This document shows positions 20,961 to 30,155 of a DNA stretch of 32,799 nt, one piece after another. A program made the translations under genes and the position numbers. Below the pieces are notes generated by a model. That model was not told the origin of the DNA. It saw only the letters and a list, made by a program, of their open reading frames with translations, and ran no database searches. Position 1 is the first letter of the stretch. Each line of letters begins with the position of its first letter. This stretch comes from Zancudomyces culisetae (Eukaryota > Kickxellomycota > Harpellomycetes > Harpellales > Legeriomycetaceae). The DNA is taken from assembly GCA_001969505.1 (NCBI GenBank), contig LSSK01000922.1, forward strand, positions 1-32,799, read 5' to 3'.

Positions 20961-23044
20961 TTAGTCCAAATAAGCCAATTTTGTAGGTGTTATGTTTAGT
21001 TGGGTATAAAGGCCTCTCATTCTGCCCTCAGGGAGGGAATCGCTTGTGTTGAAAACGATGGTGATGGCTTTCCCAGTGCTATTAAACCTACCGGTTCTTC
21101 CTGCCATGTGAATGTAGCTATTTTTAGATTTTGGAACATCTAAAATAAGAACATGTGATACATCAGGAATATCAATTCCTCTACCGGCGGTATCAGTGGT
21201 AATAAACACATTATAGCTCTTAGAAGTTGGTTTTGAACTACTACTAGTATTCTCGCTTGGAAGTGTTTTGGTGTATTTCTCAAATAACCCAATAGCGGTA
21301 ATGCCTTGTTTATACAAAGCTTCAAGGAAATCGTAGTATTTTTTTCCAGTCTGCATGAAGATTACCACATTTTTGACAGACTCAGCTTCGCTACCCAGCA
21401 CATTAGCTATACATTCCGTCACATACTGGTTATACTGCGCCTCAGTGATTTTTAACTTCGGTTTTGCAATCGCTTTCTGGGCCATTTCTTCGAGGTCTGA
21501 AAGTTCAGCTAAATCGTTTTCTTGTTCTACAGGAATATTCTCAAAAGAAGAATTTAGATGATTGCCACCATTGTTAAAGTCTGTAACACCAAACATGTCC
21601 ACAACTTTTTGTTCAAGATGCGAGTCATCAGTAATGGTAGAGCTTGAAAAAGGTTGTTCAGCTTTTTTCTCGAAAGGTGTTGACGCAGAGACCTGCTTCA
21701 AAGTTTTTTCTTTGATGTTTCTGACTGTCTCTAGATCATCAACAACTATACAGCTGTGCTCAATAGATGATGGCACAAAAGAACCTTGTGCTTTTAACTC
21801 AATATTTTCCAGATCGGTGGGGAACCACCCGCGGGATTTTAAATATTTTATCAAGTCACTGTTTACTGTTGCAGAGGAAATAAACAGCGAGTAAAATTTT
21901 GTTGACTTGTATTCAACCGGCTTGTACTTGGGGTTTTGAATATAGTCTATTCTTTCCAACTCCTTTAAAATATAGCTTTTCTTTTCGCCATCCCAAAGCT
22001 TTTCAGCCAGACTTTTCAAATACGCGACTTGTCGAGGCTTGGTGCTGGATTTCTGTAACTCAAACTGCTCGACTCTGTTTTCGGCCTCCAGTCTCTTTCT
22101 CAGCATCGAAGTGATTCTTTTTTCGCTAAACCCATATTTTTTGTAATTTAGTTCATTTATCTGTTTTAATACAGACTCAACAAAAATCTGTCCCTCTTTC
22201 AGATTTTTCAACTTGTTCAGTTTTTTCTTGATTGATGCGTACCGATTTGCGAGTTGGATCATGCTATCTACTTCATCCACAAATATCCGCTGAAGCCTAC
22301 CGTCTATTTTTATTTTTTTGTGTGTAATCATATTATCCATAAGCTGTATCCCTGTACCCACAACCAGTGACGGAGATCCGAATTCCATTAGTGTTTTCTC
22401 CTGTTTCTCTATATAGTCCGCCCCTCCAATAAAGGTTTGAACCAAATTATTCTTGTGAGCCAGAGGAAATGCCTCTTGAACCAAGTTAGTTGCCCATTCG
22501 TCAATTTGAAGAGCCAATTCCCTGTTAGGCACTAATAGTACACCCATAGGACTAGATAGAGCGTGTTTCTCCTTTTCTGTCTCATCACTTTTGACAAACG
22601 AATTTTCTAGAAAATCTTTGTAGGCCATTCCCAACATAGCCAAAAGAATAGAGAAAGTTTTGCCAGAACCTGTTTCTTGTATTAACAGATAATCCTTCCC
22701 CCCTTGGATAATTGCAGGAATAAGCCTCTTTTGTAACTCGGTAGGTTCTTTCACCCCATAAAGTTTTTCGGCAGCTAGAGCGAGTGGCTTTGGAACGCCT
22801 AACTCCTAAGGAAAATATACGCAATTGATATTAAATATCTAAAACAAAATACTGTTCATTCTGATAATTGGAATACATATGTGGGAATATCTTTCAAAAA
22901 TGATGTTTTAAATCTTACCTCAAACGTGATAGTGCTATTAAATCTCTTCCACACCGAGGTACATTTTGTCGTCCTTAATACATACAAGCCAAGGCTTGGA
23001 TTTACTCTCGATTTCATAATAAACATTTTGATTTGATTATGCAC
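20961..23044 (-). CDS. MRH4: Mitochondrial DEAD-box RNA helicase, Mrh4-like (2 exons)
   Basis: Mrh4-type helicases act in the mitochondrial matrix on large-subunit ribosome assembly. Exons 23044-22919 and 22805-20961 join in phase 0 (donor GTAAGA, 113-nt intron) to give 656 aa. Residues 1-40 are basic and hydroxylated without acidic residues, ending near KRFNST, as in a mitochondrial presequence. An alternative start is the Met at residue 7. The core follows: a Q-like motif ELGVPKPL...EPTELQ split from the presequence by the intron, ETGSGKT, VPNRELALQ, VGTGIQLMD, VDEVDSM (DEVD, not DEAD), ISSAT, DTAGRGIDIPD and HMAGRTGR (Met in place of the usual Arg after His). Long charged inserts lie around residues 245-290 and 380-440. 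The family call is good. Mrh4 rather than another mitochondrial DEAD protein is inferred from the divergent motifs and presequence. Confidence 0.82.
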
Positions 23045-23147
23045 TAAAGTTCATATTAATTCTTATTAAGTTCCGAATATCCTTTGAATTTTATGAGTTC
23101 CTCTAGTATACGACTGAAAGTCAACGCTAGCTTGTAGTTGTCGTTGC

Positions 23148-23157
23148 TATATATATA
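23148..23157 (-). promoter_or_regulatory. TATA element of the MRH4-like gene
   Basis: TATATATATA, self-complementary, about 104 nt upstream of the start codon at 23044. Confidence 0.4.
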
Positions 23158-23853
23158 CAATGCTAAATTCTGAATATTTGTTTAAGGTTTTTTTTCTGGA
23201 AATCGCACCTTGGCGATTTGCCACAAATCAACCTCACCATTTCGAAAAAAAAATTTTCAACCAAACCACAATTGAGGCCAAAAACTTGATCAAAAGTAGA
23301 TCCTGCTCAAATCACTAGAAAAGAGTGTATACTTTTGATGTTAGTGTGGTTACCCATGTTTTAACTTAATACTGTCTTCTCTTTTCCTCCCACAACATGG
23401 TTATGAAAGTTTAATACATGGGTACTTTTTTACCTCATTTTTTTAGTTTAACAACAGAAACTTCATAAAAAAAACAGTCATCAACAAGGTTTTAACAGCT
23501 GGGCATTGAAGCCGAGATTTGTAGCTCTTACCCAGTAACTAGTTTTACCACTATGACTTAACGATGGGATGATCTAGGGCTGGGTAATGTAGTTGAACTC
23601 AAACATTCGCAAGATCTGCATCCTCCAATTCTGTGTTTTTATCTAGTTTACTTGATTGATGATGGCTTTAAGAGATAAATTAATTTGCAAAAAGAGCCGA
23701 GAGTGAGCAGTAGTTGCAAAGCGAATGAAATTACGAGGTTTTTAATCAATAAATCTCTCGAATCAGCTGCCGAATTGCTCGAATATACCAAAGTTGATAG
23801 CATCTTTTCAATTCTTTTCTTTTTTCTTTTTTTGCTTCCAAGTTCTCGGAAAC

Positions 23854-23863
23854 TATATAAAAG
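23854..23863 (+). promoter_or_regulatory. TATA box of the small membrane-protein gene
   Basis: TATATAAAAG lies 67-76 nt upstream of the ATG at 23930. Confidence 0.55.
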
Positions 23864-23929
23864 TAGACAGTGTTTATAAAACCATACCAGCTAGGGGTGG
23901 ACTAGTGTAAAAAAAAACAAAAGGAGAAT

Positions 23930-24546
23930 ATGGAGAACAACACACAGACTAAACCCACGAATACTGACGATATTGAAGCGGTTGTAAAGTCAGATAAAAT
24001 GATTGAGGTTGCTCGTTGGGTATGCTAGTTGTTTTTTTTTCAGTTGTTTTTTTCCCTTTTAGATTTGGTTGATTATAACAGCTTTGAGCGCATTTTTGGG
24101 TGAAGGGGATGGGGAGAAAAGAGTAAAATAATAATAGACTAAACCATTTTTACATCATAGAGGAGAATTGTTGGTCATGCATTTGCTGGGGTCACGGAAT
24201 CGGAGGAGATTTTGGTTAAATTCAATCCCACTACATTTGATAGCGAAACGGAGGTGACAAATAGGTATATTCAAAATGGCACAACCCTGAGCATGTTCGC
24301 GATTTCAGCATTCTCATTCTATAAAAGACGACAAATCAACAAGAAAATGCTGGGGAAAATCTCGCTGGTGGGAGCCGCGCCCACCATTTTTGCAGGTTTG
24401 GGTTCAGGTAAGGATATATACTTTTACTGATATTCTCTTCTTGGTTTTTGTTTTCTAACAAAAAAGTGTTATTAAAAATAGTGACACTGATATTTGGGCT
24501 TATGAATGGACGAACATTCCGTATCTTAGAAAGCAAAACCGAATAG
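23930..24546 (+). CDS. Small membrane protein of unknown function, 3 exons
   Basis: Exons 23930-24019, 24161-24407 and 24482-24546 join in frame (402 nt, 133 aa, TAG stop). Donors are GTATGC and GTAAGG; acceptors are CATAG and AATAG, with a TTCTAAC branch-like site in intron 2. The N-terminal 60 residues are hydrophilic and mildly acidic. Two hydrophobic stretches follow: about residues 70-84 (ending in YKRRQ) and 97-120 (ending TLIFGLMNG), separated by a basic loop. The size and two-helix hairpin recall small mitochondrial proteins such as Aim11, and TLIFG occurs in both. The match is too short to name it. The splice model is supported because each junction restores the frame and extends the second hydrophobic helix. 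Function unknown. Confidence 0.65.
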
Positions 24547-25147
24547 ACATTAGCGCAGCTTTCTTTTTTCTTCCCTGTGCATTTTGCACTTTTGGCGTTG
24601 AAAATATATGTAGTTTTATCTTGTTTCCATCTATATTTACAAACGGATAATGCATGAGGACGGAGAAAGCACGCAGAAACAGCTAATACACAGATTAATA
24701 CTTCAATAGCAAATAACTATCTAGACATTTATGAAAGGGACTAAAATATTGACAGATTATGTTTATTTGTAGTGAATATGTATATTCTTTCATATTTTAT
24801 CTTCCTCCTGACTTTTCAGTGTCAAATAACTCATGTTGACAGGTATACCAGTTTGTCAAAAATAAAAATGATACAGAAAAATAAGAATGATGCAGTTCAA
24901 AACAAAAACCTGTCAATTAGGGTGTTTTTTTTTTGTTGACCGGAAGTACGGGCTTGCCTGGTATATATTAGGGTTTGATAGTTTAGACAGATTAAAATAC
25001 GCCTGTTTGTTTTCACTATATTTTGTGGAAGTATATATATTTGCAGCACATTGATCTTTAAGGCGTAGAATTATAAAGTTTCTTTTCCAAACGTTTCTAT
25101 TTTCCAATCTCTGGGTTAGTTGCTAAGAAAAAAAAAAGAAGGGATAA
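24547..25147. other. Intergenic region upstream of the 109-aa orphan
   Basis: 600 nt of AT-rich DNA after the membrane-protein stop. It contains a TATATATA run near 25031-25039 and TTTTGTGG at about 25021-25028, whose complement CCACAAAA fits the middle-sporulation element core CRCAAAW. Both are short. No gene seen. Confidence 0.5.
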
Positions 25148-25477
25148 ATGGATAATATTGATTTGGAAGAGATAAAAGGGCTTGAGCATTATTTTCGAAC
25201 GGAAAATAGGGGGAAAAACATCAACCCAGTTGCTACACGTTCTGATATAAGTAATAGTACAAATGGAAGAGTAGCGCATAGGCTTGAAAAAACTAATTCA
25301 AAATACCAGCATCAAAAAATCCTTGAACTTGACTCTATTAACCAGCAAAGTCTGATATTAAAGAAACTATCCGCTATTGGAGTCAAGAAAAAACCAGTAA
25401 CAGAAGAGGGTATTGAAAAGAGATTATGTGAGATAGAGAAGGCTGGTGACGAGTGTGGTCAGAAATGTAAAGTATAA
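25148..25477 (+). CDS. Orphan 109-aa hydrophilic protein upstream of MER3
   Basis: I do not recognise this 109-aa product. It is hydrophilic and charged. A mid-region likely forms helix (roughly residues 43-75), and a Lys-rich segment VKKKPV precedes a C-terminal helix with a CGQKC pair. It has no signal peptide or membrane segment. It starts after an A-rich leader and ends 214 nt before the MER3 start on the same strand. The frame has no intron signals I would use. Being the longest frame in this 1.1-kb gap, with ordinary amino-acid composition, it is probably real but unproven. Confidence 0.5.
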   Translation: MDNIDLEEIKGLEHYFRTENRGKNINPVATRSDISNSTNGRVAHRLEKTNSKYQHQKILELDSINQQSLILKKLSAIGVKKKPVTEEGIEKRLCEIEKAGDECGQKCKV

Positions 25478-25540
25478 GGCTTGACCCTGTTCATTATTTA
25501 TTTTATTTTACAAAACATGGTTTAGTATATCTACAATATT

Positions 25541-25548
25541 TATATAAA
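25541..25548 (+). promoter_or_regulatory. TATA box of MER3
   Basis: TATATAAA lies about 150 nt upstream of the proposed MER3 ATG (25692). Confidence 0.5.
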
Positions 25549-25562
25549 TGCGAAGGAAAAAA

Positions 25563-25612
25563 GATGAGAGGATGAGAGGATGCGAGAGTGAGAGAGTGAG
25601 AGGTTGGTGTGA
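25563..25612. repeat. GATGAGAG / GAGAGTGA purine repeats ahead of MER3
   Basis: Imperfect tandem 8-9 nt purine units (GATGAGAG, GAGAGTGA) between the TATA box and the MER3 start. A related block, 26105-26130, lies in MER3 intron 3. Confidence 0.6.
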
Positions 25613-25691
25613 ATATCTCTTATCTTAACGCCTTTTATATTAAAAATAAGCATGATATGGTATAGTAATCGTTAGACATGTTCAGGAGGAA

Positions 25692-28600
25692 ATGCCGTTT
25701 GAGGGAGCGATTTCAACAGATGTACTGGGTAAACGATTCTGCCATTTTTTCCTAATAAAGCGATGTTTAGCAAAGGACACAGATGTAATGTTCTAAAAAA
25801 AGACTAAAAACTAAAAACTAAAAACTAAAAACAACTCGACTGGTTCAAAATAAAACTCAGGAAAAGATATGAAAAAGGCATTCAAGTACGGATACTTTAA
25901 CAGAGTACAAACTCAGTGTTTTGATGTTGTGAGTTATTTCTATTTTTGTATTGCTAAAATAAAAACTAGATATTTTTGGTTGCAAGCTCGGAAAAAATAC
26001 TAAATAAAAAAGCATATTGGTGAAATAGGTCTACAAATCTTCAAAAAATTATGTGTTGAGTGGTAAGTTTACAGGCTAAGGCATCCATTGCGTCGGAAGA
26101 AAAGGGATGAGAGGGTGAGAGAGAGGATGACAAAAAAAGTAGAGGATAAAGATATTGGGTATTATGAATAGCGCCAACTGGAACAGGAAAAACAGGTGTG
26201 ATGGAACTGTCATTTATGGCAATGTTGTTGAAATATAAAAACAAAGAGTCAAAGGCGGTGTATTTATCACCAACCAAGGTTAGTTAAATTTTACAATTTA
26301 TATCTTGTATCTTGTATCTTGTAAAAAAAATGAACAAGCGAGGAAACATGTATTGATGAGTGAATAAATGATGTATGTATGTTAATTAGGCACTATGTAG
26401 TGAGAAAGCTCATGACTGGAATAAGAGATTTGGAGCAATAGGTGCTGAATGTAAGAAAGCACAAACACTTCCTTTTAAAAACTAAAGAAATAAAGAAGAG
26501 GAGCAGATTGTGGTTTGAACCTTTCGCGTTTATTTACACTTCGTCATATACAAGAAATATATAAAGAAAACACTAAAACAAAAAATTTCCCACTTAGGTT
26601 ATGAGTTCACGGGGGATACAGAATATTTTAGTACAAAGGATGTTAAAGACAAGAGGTTAATGTAACCAACCATGATTAGTTTGATATTGTTAGAGTATAT
26701 AAATATATCCCGTAAATATGATTGTAGAGTTACTACACCAGAGAAATGGGATTGTTACTCAAGAAAGTGGAAGAGTCACTATAAGTTTATTAAAAACATT
26801 GAGCTTTTAATGGTAAGGAATGGTAGCTGGTATAAGAAATCTAAATATGTTGGGAGCTTAGAGAATAAAGGTTGGATTGCATATATATTTGTGTAGATTG
26901 ATGAAGTACATGTACTACAAGAAATGAGAGGAGGCGCAATTGAAGCAATAGTAAGTATCAACAAATTGTACCAGCTAAAAGGCTAAAAAGCATAGAAATA
27001 AATGAATACAAAAACAAAACTAGGTGAGCAGAATGAAAATGGTTAATAACAGAATAAGGATAGTTGCAGTGTCGGCAACAATAACCAATATTTGTGATGT
27101 GGCGGCATGGATAGGAAACAATAGCATTGAAAACAACAAAGAGTGTCATCTAAGTGCTAAGAGTATGGCTCATACTTTTAATTTTGGCGATGAGTATCGG
27201 AGTGTTCCAATTAAGAAAGTGGTATTGGGATATGCCAACTCAAAATCACCATTTCTCTTTCAAAAAAATCTTGATTTCAGGTAAATAATATACAAAGAAA
27301 CACATAACATTTGGTTATTAGGAGAAATATTGAGCATAATAATTTGTGAGGATTAAAAAAATAGGGTTGCGAGTGTGATTGAGAAATACTCAAGCGGAAG
27401 ATCAACGATAGTAGTACGTGGTTATGTATTCTTTTGTGCAATGATGTTATCCGGAGAAAGTGGTGGTAAATGTATTGAAAAGAAAAAAACAAACACTAAA
27501 TAGTTTTGCTGTACAAGAAAAGCGGTGCAAGACCTATGCTCAAAGTTAGCAAACCATGAATTTGCATGTTATTCGATAAACAGAGCAGAAATCAGGTAAG
27601 TGAATGAGAATGGCAGGATACCTCTATTGTATATTATTTGTGGTGCCTGTGTTATTACTATAAACTTGGATCTTTCACAAAGAATACCTTTAACCCATAT
27701 AAATTTAGGGATAGAATCCAGAACAAAAAGCTGACAGGTAATAAAAGAGCTCAACAAGATAATCATATCTTTAATCAAAATAAAATGGAATAAGTCTCAA
27801 ATAAAAACGAATCAAAAACTGGTAAAATAGAATATGTTAGAAAGGGGATTGGGTTTCATCACGCGGGGCTGGAAGTGAATGATAGAAAAGCAGTGGAGGA
27901 AATGTTTATAAAAGGTGATATCAAGGTTATATGCACAACCTCGACGCTTGCAGTTGGGGTAAATCTACCAGCACATTTGGTAATTATAAAGGGAACTATG
28001 GGATACAACAACACCAGTTTCTGCGAGTATTCGCAGTTAGAAATAGTTCAAATGATGGGACGAGCAGGGAGGCCGCAATATGACGAGTTTGGCGTGGCAG
28101 TGTTAATGACGACACACCAGGATAAGAGTAAATACGAAGCAGTTTTTGAAAAGGGCGAGATTCTGGAATCAACATTGCATCATAATATTGAATTTTATCT
28201 TGGAGCAGAGATATGCATGGGCGAGATAGCAAGCAAAACAGCAGCAATGACTTGGATGAAATCGTCATTTCTTTATCAAAGATTGTTAAAAAATCCGACG
28301 CATTACAAAATTCTGGCACCTGGAACTGTAGATCCTGAGGATTTTGAAAATGAATTGAGTAGATATCTTGATTTAAAGATCGATGAGCTGTTGAGATACG
28401 GTGTGATAAAAGTAGATGAGTATGGGTCAATATCACCTACAGGTAAGTATGTGCCAATTTTAGAAATGTGGGTATGGTTTTAAATAAATTGGTTGCTAAT
28501 TATAGAGATAGGAAAAGCTATGGGTAGGTTTTATTTGAAGTTGTCAACAATCTCAATGATAACAAATCTAAAAGAAGCACCAAACCAGCGATACATTCTA

Positions 28601-30004
28601 CAACAACTAAGCAAGGCTGCGGAATTTTCTGATCATCGGTTGTTGCAGGGAGAAAAAGGAGTGCTGAATTTGGTTAACCAAAACTCTGAACTCAAGTACA
28701 CAGTTGGAGAAAGCGATTTAAGTACAGTTGGGGGCGGAGGAACGGGAGCGGTAAGAGAAATATCGGACAAGGTGTTTTTGCTAATTCAGTGCTATTTACT
28801 AGGAATAGTTATTAGAGATGCGGCCGAGGCAGCTTCTCTAAATCGAGAAATGGCCAAAATTATAATTACAAGCAAACGTGTAATAAAGGCATTTGTTGAA
28901 CACTATGTTGTAAAACGAGACTGTATTGGAATAAAAGCATGTCTGGATATAAACCGGTACTTAAACAGCGGCTGTTTTGATGCTAGAAATACATCTGGCT
29001 CTCCCAAAATTCTTGCACAAATTCCAAATCTAGGTACTAAATACTCCCAAATATTGTTCGATTCTGGAATCCGCTCAATTGCTGCCCTGAAACAAACACC
29101 CCCATCAACCATCGAAAATCTATTGAAACGCAACCCGCCCTTTGGATTTCATGTTATTGATTCCGTGAACTCGTTTCCAGTTCCTTCAATTGCTATTTCT
29201 AAATCCAAAACTAACCGTAACGAACTCGACCTATTTGTTGGAGTTGCAAACTATGAAAAGGTTGCTCAGAGCAAAAAATCCCTTCTTTTGTCTTGGATTT
29301 CTGTGTTGGTTTATTCGAATACTAACACTCTTCTCATTTACTGTAGAGCTCCTGTTTCCAAACTTAGACATCCTCAGAAACTCACTATTGATCTTTCTAT
29401 CCCATCTCATCAGTTTCAATCTATCCAGATTTTTTCCTCTTCTGATAACCATGGTATGTTTATAAAATTTCTTTTTTCCCCCTACTTTTATTTATTCTAC
29501 TCATCATTATTTGTACACTTTGTTTTCACTCCTACTGACAAACACACACAAACACACACACACATATGTATATGTTTATATATCTACACTATTGCTAGTT
29601 GGTGTTGATCTAGCTATGGATATTCCTCTTGATCCAAGCACTGATTTTTCAATTACATCATCCGCCTCCAACTTTTTTCCAGCTCAACCTTCACTTCCGG
29701 AAACACAGCACCCAATTTTTGGTAAGCTCTCTTTCTCGTTTCACTCCTAGCTTTCCTCATTGGGCTTCTCCTAGAGCCTCCTAGTATTACTAACATTTTC
29801 TGATCATTCTCTATCCACAGATCAATCCTATGGCTACACTCCCTCCCAATCTGCTTCGCCTGATACTCACAGAAAATTATTGACTTTACAGCATTATTTT
29901 AAAAAGGTATTTATTTCTCCTCATATTCAATTATAAATGTCAAATATTTCTAAAACAAACTAATTCTGCTATATATTTTACACTGTTAGCCCAAACTTTG
30001 CTAG
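25692..30004 (+). CDS. MER3: Mer3/Hfm1 meiotic DNA helicase (17 exons)
   Basis: Mer3/Hfm1 is the Ski2-like helicase that stabilises and extends recombination intermediates for crossovers in meiosis. Exons as read here: 25692-25728, 25861-25928, 26029-26062, 26172-26278, 26390-26450, 26598-26655, 26728-26812, 26897-26950, 27024-27280, 27365-27413, 27504-27595, 27709-27737, 27831-28442, 28506-29453, 29599-29721, 29821-29906, 29990-30004. They total 2715 nt (904 aa), every junction in phase. Motifs in order are FKYGYFNRVQTQCFD, SAPTGTGKT, TTPEKWD, IDEVH, VAVSATI, FCCTRK, GFHHAGL, TSTLAVGVNLPAHLV and QMMGRAGRPQYD. The winged helix, a Sec63-type helical domain and the NPPFG motif follow. S. cerevisiae Mer3 is 1187 aa, so the tail is short. 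The C-terminus ends LQHYFKKPKLC. The start codon and the exon 6/7 junction are the least certain parts. Confidence 0.9.
25803..25832. repeat. Tandem ACTAAAA repeat in MER3 intron 1
   Basis: Four 7-bp ACTAAAA units occupy the middle of intron 1. Each resembles a weak branch-site sequence, so the intron offers several candidate branch points. Confidence 0.7.
29541..29564. repeat. CA dinucleotide tract in MER3 intron 14
   Basis: A CA-rich microsatellite followed by TATGTATATG, inside the 145-nt intron 14. Confidence 0.7.
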
Positions 30005-30019
30005 GTGCACCACATCACT

Positions 30020-30041
30020 GTTTTTGTTTTTGTTTTTGTTT
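30020..30041. repeat. TTTTTG tandem repeat after MER3
   Basis: About four TTTTTG units just beyond the MER3 stop codon, in the 151-nt gap between two convergent genes. It may lie in the 3' UTR of either. Confidence 0.6.
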
Positions 30042-30155
30042 CTATATCTATTTTTCTCCGAATAATAGTATATTTTTCTCGTACTTTACCATCTGGTGTA
30101 ATTATGTATGATAATTACTGCCCACAACACAGGTAAAATGAAGGTTTATGACTGT

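Larger units (their letters stand above)
23045..23929. other. Divergent intergenic region, MRH4-like and 23930 gene promoters
   Basis: About 0.9 kb of AT-rich DNA. TATATATATA at 23148-23157 sits about 104 nt upstream of the helicase ATG, and TATATAAAAG at 23854-23863 serves the plus-strand gene. No coding frame or RNA gene was recognised. Confidence 0.6.

Noticed and set aside
27996-28436. 146-codon minus-strand frame opposite MER3 exon 13
   Set aside because: Shadow of the conserved helicase frame; the plus strand carries all the motifs.
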